Positions 7,567 to 17,056 of a stretch of DNA of 40,966 nt are shown here, one piece after another. Both the position numbers and the translations under genes were made by a program. Under the pieces are notes generated by a model that saw only the letters and a program-made list of their open reading frames with translations, was not told where the DNA came from and did no database searches. This DNA is from Clostridiales bacterium (lineage in GTDB: Bacteria > Bacillota > Clostridia > Christensenellales > Aristaeellaceae). The stretch spans positions 1 through 40,966 of the forward strand of contig JAAYLK010000016.1 of assembly GCA_012521895.1 (NCBI GenBank), in the 5' to 3' direction. The first letter of the stretch is position 1. Each line of letters begins with the position of its first letter.

Positions 7567-7606
7567 CATCCCGGCACCAAAGTCCAACATCTTTGGTGCC
7601 GGGATG
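7567..7606. repeat. Perfect 16-base-pair stem-loop between secF and recJ
   Basis: CATCCCGGCACCAAAG and its exact complement flank an 8-base loop. No U-run follows on either strand (the run CTTTTT precedes it on the plus strand), so it is not a standard intrinsic terminator. It could limit read-through, protect the secF mRNA end, or form in the leader of recJ, whose start is 19 bases downstream. Confidence 0.8.
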
Positions 7607-7624
7607 CGCCCAGGAAAGGTTTCT

Positions 7625-9904
7625 ATGCGCAAACTAACCTCCCGAGCGGTTCCCTTCCAGCTGCCAGGCTATCCGGATTACCTGGCCAGCTTGCTGTACG
7701 CCCGCGGCATCACAGACCAGGAACAGGCGGAAGCCTTCCTGCAACCCAGCCTGGACCAACTGCACGACCCCTACCTGATGCAAGGCATAAGCGAGGCCGT
7801 CGCCATTTTGAAAAAAGCCAGGGAGGACAGGCAGGTGGTGGTCGTCTATGGCGATTATGACGCGGACGGCGTCTGCGCCAGCGCCATCGTCCTCAATGCA
7901 CTGGAACAATTTGGCATCCGCGCCTTTTCCTACATTCCGGCCAGGCTGTCAGAGGGCTATGGCATCAACGCGGACGCGGTCACCGCTTTATCCAAACAGG
8001 CGGGCGTCCTCATCAGCGTGGACTGCGGCATCACCGCGGTGGAGGAGGTCTCCCTGGCCCGCGACTTGGGCATGCAGGTGATTCTGACGGACCACCACAC
8101 CCTGCCGGATGGCTTGCCCCATGCCGATGCCCTGGTGCATCCTGCTTTGGGGGACTATCCCTATCCCACCCTGTGCGGGGCCGGGGTGGCATGGAAGCTG
8201 GCCTGCGCCCTGATTGGCCTTGTGAAAGCCCAGGAATCCCTGGAGCTGGCGGCGCTGGCCACCGTGGCCGATCTGGTGCCTCTCACCGGGGAAAACAGGG
8301 TGATTGTCTCCCTGGGCCTGCGGTTGCTGTCCCAAAGCGCCCGCCCAGGCATGCAGGCGCTGATGCGGGTGGCCGGGATCAAACCCGGTGAGCCCGTGTC
8401 ATCCGAACAGGTCGCCTTTCAACTGGCGCCGCGGCTGAACGCCGGGGGCAGGCTGTCCACCGCCCAGGACGCCCTGAACCTGTTGATGGCGGAAGATGTC
8501 GAGGAAGCCAACCGCCTGGCCCAGGCGCTGGACGCGCTCAACCGGGAGCGGCGGGAGGTGGAGCAGCAGGTGCTCAAAGCCGCCTCAGCCCAGGTGCACC
8601 AGCTGGACTTAAGCCGCCTGCGCAGCATCGTGGTCAGGGGAGAGGACTGGAACCCCGGCGTTGTCGGCCTCACCGCGGGCAAGCTGGCCCAGCGGTGGAA
8701 CTATCCCTGCATCGTGCTCACCAACAATGGCGAGGAGGTCTCCGGCTCCGGGCGCAGCGTCAATGGCATCGACCTGCATGAGGCCCTCAAGGCCTGCCAG
8801 CACCTCTTAAGCCGTTTTGGCGGGCACAGGATGGCGGCGGGTTTATCGCTGCCCAAAGAAAAGCTTGCGGAGTTTGCCGAATGCTTTGACGCGGCGGTCA
8901 AGCGGCAGCTGGGGGAGGATGACCTGATCCCGGAAACCGTGTATGACACCGCGCTGGCCCTCACGGAGGTCACCCTGGAAACAGTGGACCGGCTGGACCA
9001 ACTGGCGCCCTTTGGCCTCAACAACCCCGCGCCGGTGTTTTTGATTCCGGATTTGAAGGTCATCAGCGCGCGCCCGGTGGGCGCGGACGGCGCCCACCTG
9101 AAGCTGACCCTGGCGGCCCAGGGCGCGGTGCGTGAAGGCATCGCCTTTGGCCAGGGCAAGGCGGGCTCCACCTTGGGAAAACAGGCCAGCATCGTCAGCT
9201 CCGTGGACCGAAATGCCTTCAATGGCCGGGTCAGCGTGCAGCTGAAGATCGCGGCCCTCTTGCCCGGCGAGGCGGTGTTTTTGGAGGACCAGTTGGCCCA
9301 GGCCCGCGCGGTGTGCGTTGCATTGGACCATGAAAAAACCTTCAATAACCAATCCCCGCAGGTTCAACTCATCACCGCGCTGCCAGACCAGGTGCCCACC
9401 CGCGGCACGCTGCTGGCGGCCTACACCCCGCAGATGGCCAACCTCCTGCACCAGCGTTACCCGCAGCTGCAGGTGCACATCGGCGCCGCCACGGACCCGC
9501 GCGCTTTTTCCGCCATCGTGTATGCGCCGGACTGGCGCAGGCATTTCGCGCCGTTTGAACGAATTCTCTTTGCAGATGGCCTGCTGGATGTGTATACTGC
9601 ACAATTGTCCGGAGAGGTCTGCAAAGCCCGGCACGTCGAAGCGATGCCAATGACCGATGATTTGAAGGCTTTGCTGGCTGAGCTCTCCTTGAGCCTGGAC
9701 CGGCTGCGGGACATCTACCTGCAGCTCAAAAACGGCCAGATCGCCAACTTCACCGGCCACCTGGGCCGCGACCTGGCCGCCCTGAACGTGCTGCGCCAGC
9801 TGGGCCTGGTCCAGCTGGATGAGAACGATTATTTCAAAAGCTTGCTGCCCATGGTCCGCATTGAGCCCATGGAAAGCGCCCTCTACCGCCACCTGCAATC
9901 CTAA
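7625..9904 (+). CDS. recJ: Single-stranded-DNA-specific exonuclease RecJ
   Basis: A 759-residue DHH-family nuclease that degrades single-stranded DNA 5' to 3' in recombination and repair. Motif I YGDYDADG (75-82), 'SVDCGI', DHH (156-158) and the DHHA1 motif 'GGHRMAAGLS' are present, so the two-metal site looks intact; an OB-type nucleic-acid-binding domain follows, then a C-terminal region of about 200 residues as in Firmicute RecJ. The ATG at 7625 is chosen because AGGAAAGG lies five bases upstream and the family N-terminus begins here; the open frame upstream crosses the stem-loop. rel starts eight bases after its stop. Confidence 0.95.
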   Translation: MRKLTSRAVPFQLPGYPDYLASLLYARGITDQEQAEAFLQPSLDQLHDPYLMQGISEAVAILKKAREDRQVVVVYGDYDADGVCASAIVLNALEQFGIRAFSYIPARLSEGYGINADAVTALSKQAGVLISVDCGITAVEEVSLARDLGMQVILTDHHTLPDGLPHADALVHPALGDYPYPTLCGAGVAWKLACALIGLVKAQESLELAALATVADLVPLTGENRVIVSLGLRLLSQSARPGMQALMRVAGIKPGEPVSSEQVAFQLAPRLNAGGRLSTAQDALNLLMAEDVEEANRLAQALDALNRERREVEQQVLKAASAQVHQLDLSRLRSIVVRGEDWNPGVVGLTAGKLAQRWNYPCIVLTNNGEEVSGSGRSVNGIDLHEALKACQHLLSRFGGHRMAAGLSLPKEKLAEFAECFDAAVKRQLGEDDLIPETVYDTALALTEVTLETVDRLDQLAPFGLNNPAPVFLIPDLKVISARPVGADGAHLKLTLAAQGAVREGIAFGQGKAGSTLGKQASIVSSVDRNAFNGRVSVQLKIAALLPGEAVFLEDQLAQARAVCVALDHEKTFNNQSPQVQLITALPDQVPTRGTLLAAYTPQMANLLHQRYPQLQVHIGAATDPRAFSAIVYAPDWRRHFAPFERILFADGLLDVYTAQLSGEVCKARHVEAMPMTDDLKALLAELSLSLDRLRDIYLQLKNGQIANFTGHLGRDLAALNVLRQLGLVQLDENDYFKSLLPMVRIEPMESALYRHLQS

Positions 9905-9912
9905 GGAGTTTC

Positions 9913-12105
9913 ATGGCACACACCGCGTTTGAACGGCTGCCCCTGGAGGAGATGATCGCCCGGCTGAGCAAGTACAGCACGCCGGAAGGTCTTGCCATGG
10001 TCAAAAAAGCCTATGATTTCGCGGTGCAGGCGCATGATGGCCAAATTCGCAAGAGCGGCGAAGCCTATGTCTCCCACCCCATCCATGTGGCCTCCATTCT
10101 GGTGGAATTGCAGCTGGACGCGGCCAGTGTCGCGGCCGGCCTGTTGCATGACACGGTGGAGGATGTGGAGGGGGTGACCTTTGACACCATCCAGCAGCAC
10201 TTTGGCGAGGAAATCCGCAACCTGGTGGACGGCGTCACCAAATTGGGCAAGCTGGACTTCATGGACCGGGAGGAGCAGCAGGCGGAGTCCTGGCGCAAGA
10301 TGATCCTGGCCATGAGCAAGGACATCCGCGTCATCCTCATCAAGCTGGCGGACCGCCTGCACAACATGCGCACCCTGGGCTTCCAGGCGCCGGAGCGCCA
10401 GGTCAGCATCGCGAGGGAGACCCTGGACATCTACGCCCCCTTAGCGCACCGCCTGGGCGTGTACACCATCAAGGCGGAGATTGAGGACCTCTCCTTGCGC
10501 TACATCGACCCGGAGGGCTACCGCGAGGTGGCCAACAAGGTGGGGCAAAAGCGCATCGAGCGCGAGGAGCAGATCAAGACCATCATCAACACCCTCTCTG
10601 AAAAGATTCACGAAATGGGCCTGCACCATTTTGAGATTGACGGCCGGCCCAAGCATTTGTACAGCATCTACCGCAAAATGGTCATCCAGAACCGCTCCTT
10701 TGACCAGATTTATGACCTGATCGCCGTGCGCGTGGTGGTGGACACCATCCCCGAATGCTACACCGTGCTGGGCATCGCCCACACCCTGTGGACGCAGATG
10801 CCCGGGCGCTTCAAGGACTATATCTCCACCCCCAAATCCAACATGTACCAATCCCTGCACACCACTTTGATCGGTGGGCGCACCATCCCCTCACCCTTTG
10901 AAGTGCAAATCCGCACCCGGGAAATGCACCGGGTGGCTGAGTACGGCATCGCCGCGCACTGGAACTACAAAGAAGGCGGCGCCAGCGGCGGGCTGGACAA
11001 GAAGCTGTATTGGCTGCGCCAAATTCTGGATTGGCAGTCCGAAACCCGCGACAGCAAGGAATTCATTGACAGCCTAAAAACCGACCTGTTCAGTGAGGAC
11101 ATCTTTGTCTTCACCCCCAAGGGCGACATCATCAACCTCCAGCGCGGCGCCACCCCGCTGGACTTTGCCTACCGCATCCACTCCCACGTGGGCAACTCCT
11201 GCGTGGGCGCCAAGATCAACGGCAAGATTGTGCCGCTGCAGACCGAGCTGCAAACAGGTGACCGGGTGGAGGTGATGACCTCCGCCAACTCCAAGGGCCC
11301 CAGCATGGACTGGCTCAACGTGGTCAAGACCCAGCAGGCCAAGACCAAGATCCGCCAGTTCTTTAAAAAAGAGCTGCGCGGGGAGAACGTCCAAAAAGGC
11401 CGTGAGATGCTGGAGCACGAGGCCAAGCGCCGCGGCGTCAAGCTGGGGGATCTGACCAAGCCCGAGTTTTATGACGGCATCCTCAAGCGCTATTCCTTCC
11501 CGGATTTGGAGGCGCTCTACGGCGCGGTGGGCTATGGCGGCATCCCGTCCGTCTATGTCATCTCCCGCTTGCTGGACGAGCAAAAGCGCCTGGCGGACCA
11601 GGTGGTGGCCAAGAAGGCGTCGACCCTGCCCGACCCGAAGACGGTGCAGCACCAGGGCAAGCCCACCCATGGCATCTATGTCGAGGGCGGCTCGGGTATG
11701 CTGGTGCGCTTTGGCCAGTGCTGCAACCCGGTGCCGGGGGATGAGATTTCCGGCTACATCACCCGCGGGCGCGGGGTCACCGTGCACAAGGCCGACTGCG
11801 TCAACACCGTCAACGCGGAGCCGGAGCGCCTCATCAACGTCAGCTGGGCGGATGAGGAAACGGGCAATTTCAACGCCGGCCTGCGCGTCATCGTGTATGA
11901 CAGCCCCAACATCCTGGGGGAGATCATCATGTTTGTGGCCAATGGCGGCACGCCGGTGGCGGCGGGCTCCCAGGAAGAGGTTAAAAAGGGCATCCGCACC
12001 CTGCAGCTGATCATCCAGGTGTCCAGCCGCGACCAGGTGCGGGCGGTGGTCTCCCGCTTGCAAAAGCGTTCTGACGTGTTGGAGGCCTACCGCAGTGCGA
12101 AATAG
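9913..12105 (+). CDS. rel: Bifunctional (p)ppGpp synthetase/hydrolase Rel
   Basis: A 730-residue long RelA/SpoT homologue. The HD hydrolase domain (about 25-180) has 'YVSHPIHVA' and H79-D80 in 'LLHDTVEDV'. The synthetase domain (about 240-350) has 'YSIYRKM', 'YDLIAVRV' and R299-F-K-D, the basic RFKD loop of bifunctional enzymes. TGS (about 390-450, 'FVFTPKGDIINLQRGATPLDFAYRIH'-type), a 'RFGQCCNPVPGD' zinc-finger/helical region and a C-terminal ACT domain (about 655-728) follow. Both activities look intact. The product is the stringent-response alarmone. The usual apt gene between recJ and rel is absent. Ribosome-binding site AAGGAG is seven bases upstream. Confidence 0.97.
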   Translation: MAHTAFERLPLEEMIARLSKYSTPEGLAMVKKAYDFAVQAHDGQIRKSGEAYVSHPIHVASILVELQLDAASVAAGLLHDTVEDVEGVTFDTIQQHFGEEIRNLVDGVTKLGKLDFMDREEQQAESWRKMILAMSKDIRVILIKLADRLHNMRTLGFQAPERQVSIARETLDIYAPLAHRLGVYTIKAEIEDLSLRYIDPEGYREVANKVGQKRIEREEQIKTIINTLSEKIHEMGLHHFEIDGRPKHLYSIYRKMVIQNRSFDQIYDLIAVRVVVDTIPECYTVLGIAHTLWTQMPGRFKDYISTPKSNMYQSLHTTLIGGRTIPSPFEVQIRTREMHRVAEYGIAAHWNYKEGGASGGLDKKLYWLRQILDWQSETRDSKEFIDSLKTDLFSEDIFVFTPKGDIINLQRGATPLDFAYRIHSHVGNSCVGAKINGKIVPLQTELQTGDRVEVMTSANSKGPSMDWLNVVKTQQAKTKIRQFFKKELRGENVQKGREMLEHEAKRRGVKLGDLTKPEFYDGILKRYSFPDLEALYGAVGYGGIPSVYVISRLLDEQKRLADQVVAKKASTLPDPKTVQHQGKPTHGIYVEGGSGMLVRFGQCCNPVPGDEISGYITRGRGVTVHKADCVNTVNAEPERLINVSWADEETGNFNAGLRVIVYDSPNILGEIIMFVANGGTPVAAGSQEEVKKGIRTLQLIIQVSSRDQVRAVVSRLQKRSDVLEAYRSAK

Positions 12106-12120
12106 CGCAAAGGACAGGGT

Positions 12121-12570
12121 ATGAGAGCGGTTGTACAACGGGTTTCAGAAGCGTCCGTGTCAGTGGACAACCAGGTGATCAGCGGCATCGCTCAGGGCCT
12201 GGTGGTGCTGCTGGGCGTTGAAGTCGGCGATACCGAACAGGACGCCGCCTACCTGGCCGGCAAAATCGCCAAGCTGCGCATTTTTTCAGATGCCGAGGGC
12301 AAGATGAACCTGTCCGTCAAGGACATTGGTGGCCAGGTATTGATAATCAGCCAGTTCACCCTGCTGGGGGATGCCCGCGGGCAAAATCGCCCGGGCTTTG
12401 TCAAGGCCGAGGAGCCCCAGCGCGCCAACGACCTGTACCTGTACTGCTGCGACCAGGTGAAAGCCCGGGGGCTGGAGGTTAAGCAGGGCGTATTCCGCGC
12501 CCACATGGCGGTCTCCCTCATCAATGACGGCCCGGTCACCATCCTGCTGGATTCGGGCAAAGCGTTTTAG
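12121..12570 (+). CDS. dtd: D-aminoacyl-tRNA deacylase
   Basis: A 149-residue protein of standard DTD length. It begins MRAVVQRVSEASV and carries both active-site motifs: S77QFTLL and the cross-subunit G137-P138 in 'NDGPVT'. It frees tRNA from mischarged D-amino acids and glycine. It lies 15 bases after rel and 8 bases before the metallo-hydrolase gene, the conserved Firmicute order. Confidence 0.97.
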   Translation: MRAVVQRVSEASVSVDNQVISGIAQGLVVLLGVEVGDTEQDAAYLAGKIAKLRIFSDAEGKMNLSVKDIGGQVLIISQFTLLGDARGQNRPGFVKAEEPQRANDLYLYCCDQVKARGLEVKQGVFRAHMAVSLINDGPVTILLDSGKAF

Positions 12571-12578
12571 GAGTTCAA

Positions 12579-13148
12579 ATGACAATCAAAACCATCCCCG
12601 TCGGGGATTTGCAAACCAATTGTTATGTCGTATACCGGGAGGACAGGGATGACGCCGTGGTCATCGACCCGGGTGATGAGGCCGAAGCCATCCTGGCTGC
12701 CCTGAACGGCAAAAAGGTTGCGGCGGTGCTGCTCACCCATGGCCACTATGACCACACCGGCGCGCTGCATGCCTTCGCGGGCCGCCCCATCTACATCCAT
12801 GCCATGGACGCCATGATGCTGGAGGACAGCCACTACAGCTTTGGCAAGGCGGCGGGGGACACCCAGGCCCGCCCCAAGGCGACCGATTTTCTTTCAGAAG
12901 GGCAACGCTTGGAGCTGGCGGGCATCACCTTTGAGGTGCTGCACACACCCGGGCACACCCGCGGCTGTGTCTGCCTGAAATCCGGAATGGATTTGTTCAC
13001 CGGGGACACCTTGTTTGACGGCGATTATGGCCGCACCGACCTGCCCGGCGGCAGCCAGGAGCAGATGCGCGCCTCGCTGCGCCGCCTGTTCACCCTGCAT
13101 GGCTGCAGGTTTTACCCCGGCCATGGCCCGGGCAATGTGATCAAATGA
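12579..13148 (+). CDS. MBL-fold metallo-hydrolase (YqgX/glyoxalase II-like)
   Basis: A 189-residue metallo-beta-lactamase-fold protein with the metal motif H54-G-H56-Y-D58-H59, a second-shell 'HTPGHTRGC' and 'FTGDTLF', and final 'YPGHGP'. Family members hydrolyse thioesters such as S-lactoylglutathione, but the substrate of this YqgX-type branch next to dtd and hemZ is not known. Its stop overlaps the hemZ start by four bases (ATGA). Confidence 0.92.
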   Translation: MTIKTIPVGDLQTNCYVVYREDRDDAVVIDPGDEAEAILAALNGKKVAAVLLTHGHYDHTGALHAFAGRPIYIHAMDAMMLEDSHYSFGKAAGDTQARPKATDFLSEGQRLELAGITFEVLHTPGHTRGCVCLKSGMDLFTGDTLFDGDYGRTDLPGGSQEQMRASLRRLFTLHGCRFYPGHGPGNVIK

Positions 13149-14647
13149 AGGTCGGGCTGCTCTCGCCCATGCCGGGCTTTCACAAAGAACTGTTTGACAT
13201 CGTTGACATCTTCATCCCCCAGGTGGACCGCCGGGATGGCAGCCTGGAGGGCGCTGATTTGCGCGTTATAATATCGCAGTCTGAAGAAAATAGCGTTCGT
13301 CGCTGCCAGGCGGAATTGTCCGGCGCGTTGAACATCACAAGCCGGAATGAAACCACCATCACCGGCAATGCCCTGTTGGTGCGGCGCCTGCACAAGCGGC
13401 AGCTGAAAACCGTGCTGTTTGACGCGCTGACGAAGGCCACTGGCAAGCAGCCGCCCTGGGGCTCCCTCACCGGCATCCGCCCGGCCCGATTGGTGCTGGA
13501 CGCCATGGGGGAGGGGCTGCCGCTGGATGAGGCGGCAAGCCTCATCCAAAACACTTTTCAAATCACCGATGCCAAAATCAGCCTGCTCAAGGACATCATC
13601 AGGGTGCAGCAAGGCCTGCCCCAGTTGAGTGACAAGCAAATCGCCTGCTACATCGGCATCCCCTTTTGTTCCAGCCGCTGCCGCTATTGCAGCTTCATCA
13701 GCACGGTGGCCGGCAAGGGCAGCCTGCTGACGGACTATGTGCAGGCCCTGAAACAGGAAATTGCCGGCACCATCGCCCTCATGAAGGATAAGGGGCTGAC
13801 AGCACGCTCCGTCTACCTTGGCGGCGGCACGCCCACGGTGCTGGATGAAGATTTGCTCGCCCAGGTGCTGGAAGCCGCCCGGCCTTTGTTTCAACAGGCC
13901 GATGAGGTGACGGTGGAAGCGGGCCGTCCGGACTCCATCACAAAAGAGAAACTGCAATTGATTCATGCCGCCGGCGTCCACCGCATCTCCGTCAACCCGC
14001 AGACCATGCACGACAAAACCCTGGAATTGGTGGGCAGGCGGCACAGCGTACAGCAAACCTTGGACGCTTATCAGCTCGCGCGGGAAGTTGGCATCAACAA
14101 CATCAACATGGACCTGATCGCCGGCTTGCCGGGGGAGAGCCTTGCCATGTTTGACCATACGCTCAATGAAGTGCTGAAGCTGGAACCGGAAGCCGTCACC
14201 GTGCACACCCTGTCGGTCAAACGCTCCAGCGACATGCATCGCTTTGGCGACGCCTTGCCCGAAGGCCGGGTGGCGGAGGACATGGTCGTCCTGGCCCGGG
14301 AAGCGGTGTCGGCGCAGGGCATGCAGCCTTATTACATCTACCGCCAAAAGCACATGACGGGCAACCTGGAGAACGTGGGCTATGCCCTGCCCGGCAAGGC
14401 CTGCCTGTACAACATCGACATGATGGAGGACAAGGCGACGGTCATGGCCATGGGTGCCGGCGCCATCTCAAAATATATCCATTCAGGCGGCAAGCACATC
14501 CTGCGCGCGCCCAATGTCAAGGACGCCGCCCACTATATGGAGCGGGTGGATGAAATGCTGGACAGAAAAAAAGCCCTCTTTGAGGGCAAGGGCCGGGGCG
14601 TCAAGCCGCAGCAGGATCTGGATGAGGAGCTGCAGGACCTCGACTAA
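13145..14647 (+). CDS. hemZ: HemZ-type radical SAM coproporphyrinogen III dehydrogenase-like protein
   Basis: A 500-residue protein with an N-terminal region of about 165 residues followed by a radical SAM core: C175xxxC179xxC182 in 'IPFCSSRCRYCSF', 'YLGGGTPTVL' and 'NMDLIAGLPGE'. The long N-terminus and position after dtd/yqgX identify the HemZ branch rather than HemN. The annotated role is oxygen-independent oxidation of coproporphyrinogen III, but the biochemistry of HemZ is less certain than that of HemN, and no other haem gene is in the window. hisS, often next in Firmicutes, is absent; instead the convergent dnaI gene overlaps its end by four bases. Confidence 0.9.
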   Translation: MKVGLLSPMPGFHKELFDIVDIFIPQVDRRDGSLEGADLRVIISQSEENSVRRCQAELSGALNITSRNETTITGNALLVRRLHKRQLKTVLFDALTKATGKQPPWGSLTGIRPARLVLDAMGEGLPLDEAASLIQNTFQITDAKISLLKDIIRVQQGLPQLSDKQIACYIGIPFCSSRCRYCSFISTVAGKGSLLTDYVQALKQEIAGTIALMKDKGLTARSVYLGGGTPTVLDEDLLAQVLEAARPLFQQADEVTVEAGRPDSITKEKLQLIHAAGVHRISVNPQTMHDKTLELVGRRHSVQQTLDAYQLAREVGINNINMDLIAGLPGESLAMFDHTLNEVLKLEPEAVTVHTLSVKRSSDMHRFGDALPEGRVAEDMVVLAREAVSAQGMQPYYIYRQKHMTGNLENVGYALPGKACLYNIDMMEDKATVMAMGAGAISKYIHSGGKHILRAPNVKDAAHYMERVDEMLDRKKALFEGKGRGVKPQQDLDEELQDLD

Positions 14648-15609
14648 CTTTCTCTTTTGGCCAGGCGCACATCCTGGCCCTGGAATTGCAGCACCAGGCT
14701 GTGCCGCTGGTCCAGCAAGCGGGAATAGATGCGCCGGGTATAGCGCGATTGTAAATTCTCAAGGTTGTAATTGGTGCTGATCACCGTGTGCAGCCCGTTT
14801 TGGATGCGGTGCTCTAGCAGGGCGAAAATCTGCTCCAGGGTGATGTTTTCCCACAGGGGCTCTGTCCCCAGGTCGTCAATCAACAGCAAATCAACCGAAT
14901 AATAGGGCTGGTCCACCTCTTCCTCCCGGGCAAAATAAGCCTGGCGGATGTGGTTTAATAGCGTATTGGCGTTCATGGTCAAGGTCCTGATGCCGTTCTC
15001 CCTGGCGCGCTTGGCGACAGCCTTCAGCAAATAGGTCTTTCCCAGGCCGCTGGGGCCGTATAGCAGCAGGTTCAGCTTGCCTTTTGGCAGTTCGTCCGCG
15101 AAACGCTCACAGTGCTTCTTCAGCACCTGCATCAGCCTGCGTTGGGTGGTGCCGGAGGAATCCAGCGCTGTTTCCGGGAAAACGTTCAGGTCAAAGTGTT
15201 CAAAGCTGGGGCTGTCCGGCGTCTCTTCCTCGCCGCTTAACAGGCTGTGGTAGCGCTTCACCACGCAGTCACACAGGGTCTTGGGCGCCTGGCCCACATA
15301 GCCGCTGTCCTCACACTGGCTGCACTGGTAGACAGGCTCCAGGTAATCCGCCGGCAAATTGTGCAAAATCAGCAAGCGCTCAATCTCTTCATTGATGTGC
15401 CGGGTGCTGTCCTCAATGCCTTCAGGCTTGATGCCTTCCATCGCCAGGCGCAGCCCGCGCAGGATGTCGTCCCTGCGCTTGCTGTCCAGCTCCTTGATTT
15501 GCGGGCACAGGCGCACGGCGTGGTCAAAGCGCCGCTGCTCCTCCTGCTGGTTGTTCAGTTTTCTGTCCTGGCATTCCTCAATCGCCTGCAGCAGGTAATC
15601 ATTGGCCAT
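14644..15609 (-). CDS. dnaI: DnaI/DnaC-type helicase loader ATPase
   Basis: A 321-residue AAA+ protein. A Cys-rich segment (two CxxC/CxC-type clusters, 'CSQCEDSGYVG' and 'LCDCV', about residues 93-115) suggests a zinc-binding site before the ATPase domain, as in primosomal loaders. The ATPase has Walker A 'LLYGPSGLGKTYLLKA', Walker B 'LLLIDDLG' and a sensor 'VISTNY'. It would load the replicative helicase with DnaD. It is the last gene of the reverse operon, overlapping dnaD by 11 bases. An IstB-type transposition protein is unlikely given its partner and length. Confidence 0.88.
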   Translation of the reverse strand: MANDYLLQAIEECQDRKLNNQQEEQRRFDHAVRLCPQIKELDSKRRDDILRGLRLAMEGIKPEGIEDSTRHINEEIERLLILHNLPADYLEPVYQCSQCEDSGYVGQAPKTLCDCVVKRYHSLLSGEEETPDSPSFEHFDLNVFPETALDSSGTTQRRLMQVLKKHCERFADELPKGKLNLLLYGPSGLGKTYLLKAVAKRARENGIRTLTMNANTLLNHIRQAYFAREEEVDQPYYSVDLLLIDDLGTEPLWENITLEQIFALLEHRIQNGLHTVISTNYNLENLQSRYTRRIYSRLLDQRHSLVLQFQGQDVRLAKRES

Positions 15610-17056
15610 CCAGTTCCCTCGCTTCCTTTAGTACGTCCAAGCCTGCATAGCCCTGGCCGGCGTTTTGCTGTCCCTGGTCATAGTCCTGGAAGGCCACCTT
15701 CTTGCCGCGGCCTTGCGCAGCAGGTGCCGGCGCTTTCTGCGCGGCGTCCACTGTTTTAATGCCTTCCTTCTTCCAGTTGGCCAGCACCTTATTGATGTAT
15801 TGCAGTTTCTGCCGGGCGGAACGCGCCTGCCTTGCGGCTTCCGTGATCAGGGCTTCGCTGTGCCCGTCCTCCAGCCAGCCCGTCAGCATCATCAGGTCGT
15901 TTTCGCCCGCGCGGCCTTCCTGGCCGGACTGCTCAAACACAGTATACATCAGGGCTTCATATTGTTTCAGCGACCGCAGATGGGCCACCACCTTCTTGTG
16001 GTCGGTCAGGTTCATGTTCCGCCAGGACTGCAAGCGCGGCAGGAGGTCCTCAAACATGCCCCCGCGGGAGCGCACGGATTTGGCGGCCAGCAGAATCATC
16101 TCATGGGAATGGTCTTTGCGTAGCTCGTTGTAGGCGGCCAACACCGTGAAAGGGCTGATGCCCGGCTTGCCCAGTTCCTGCAGCACTTCCCTGATCAGTG
16201 CGGCGTCCTCGCCTTCCTGCTTCAGATGCTTCTTCACGCTGCTTCCTTCCTTGGAAGGCAGCTGGTTTTTCAAACGCTCCAGGATGCCGTTGAGGTAGGA
16301 GAAGCTGGGGTTGTTGGCGGCCACTGTCTCCTGGCAGGCCAGCAGGATGGCATCCTTGTCAAAGCCCCATTGCTCGGTCCATTTGCGATACAGGGCCAGT
16401 TCGGGCTCGGTAGGCAGGCGGCGCATGTTGAATTCCGCCAGCACACCGCGGGCGCCGGCATGCGTCTTTTTGGAGTGGCTGAAGTACTGCTCCGCTTCGT
16501 CAGTGGTGGTGATGTTTTCTTCCTTCATCATCACCGCAGTGGTTTGCGCGCTTTTGAAAGAAAAATGCGCCCCGCGGGTGTCCGCGAAATGGTTGAGCAG
16601 CATCAGCACCACTTCCTGGGGCAGCTGCAGTTCTTCCACCCACTCATAGGCCATGGAGATGTCGCTCTCCCGCAGTTTCCGGCGGCTGCCTAGCTGGGTA
16701 TTGACGGCTTCTGAAAACATGATGTAGTGCTCATCGCCGGACAATTGGTCCTGCCCGGTCATGAAACGCTGGCCCAAATGGTGGAAGACATGGGTGGGCG
16801 GATCGTCCTTGACCCGCTCCACCAGCCTGCGCCGCTCCCAGTAGCGCAGGGAAGCAAGCACCTGGCCTTCTTCCAGGCTCAGCGCTGCTGCCAGCTCAGC
16901 GACACCAAAATTGTCCGCGCCGTTTTGACTTTGGTACAGGCCGTACAAATACACCTTGATCTGCTCACCGCTGGCGGCGGGCAAATACTCGGTGATGAAA
17001 ATATTTTCTATGGATGTGACGCCAAACTGCCTGGCCTGGTCACTGCGCTTAAACAT
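15599..17056 (-). CDS. DnaD/DnaB-domain primosomal replication protein
   Basis: A 485-residue protein, longer than typical DnaD (about 230). An N-terminal winged-helix region (about 15-110; 'FGVAELAAALSLEEGQVLASLRYWERRRLV') precedes two segments with the DnaD C-terminal pattern of a Tyr-rich helix: 'NPSFSYLNGILERLKNQ' near 265 and 'KLQYINKVLANWKKEGIKTV' near 430. Two copies suggest the DnaB/DnaD-fusion architecture of Clostridial initiation proteins that cooperate with DnaI. The start at 17056 overlaps the previous stop by eight bases. The C-terminus is Ala/Gln-rich and likely flexible. Confidence 0.85.
   Translation of the reverse strand: MFKRSDQARQFGVTSIENIFITEYLPAASGEQIKVYLYGLYQSQNGADNFGVAELAAALSLEEGQVLASLRYWERRRLVERVKDDPPTHVFHHLGQRFMTGQDQLSGDEHYIMFSEAVNTQLGSRRKLRESDISMAYEWVEELQLPQEVVLMLLNHFADTRGAHFSFKSAQTTAVMMKEENITTTDEAEQYFSHSKKTHAGARGVLAEFNMRRLPTEPELALYRKWTEQWGFDKDAILLACQETVAANNPSFSYLNGILERLKNQLPSKEGSSVKKHLKQEGEDAALIREVLQELGKPGISPFTVLAAYNELRKDHSHEMILLAAKSVRSRGGMFEDLLPRLQSWRNMNLTDHKKVVAHLRSLKQYEALMYTVFEQSGQEGRAGENDLMMLTGWLEDGHSEALITEAARQARSARQKLQYINKVLANWKKEGIKTVDAAQKAPAPAAQGRGKKVAFQDYDQGQQNAGQGYAGLDVLKEARELDGQ

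Noticed and set aside
7561..7606. Reading the hairpin before recJ as an intrinsic terminator
   Set aside because: No U-run follows the stem on either strand.
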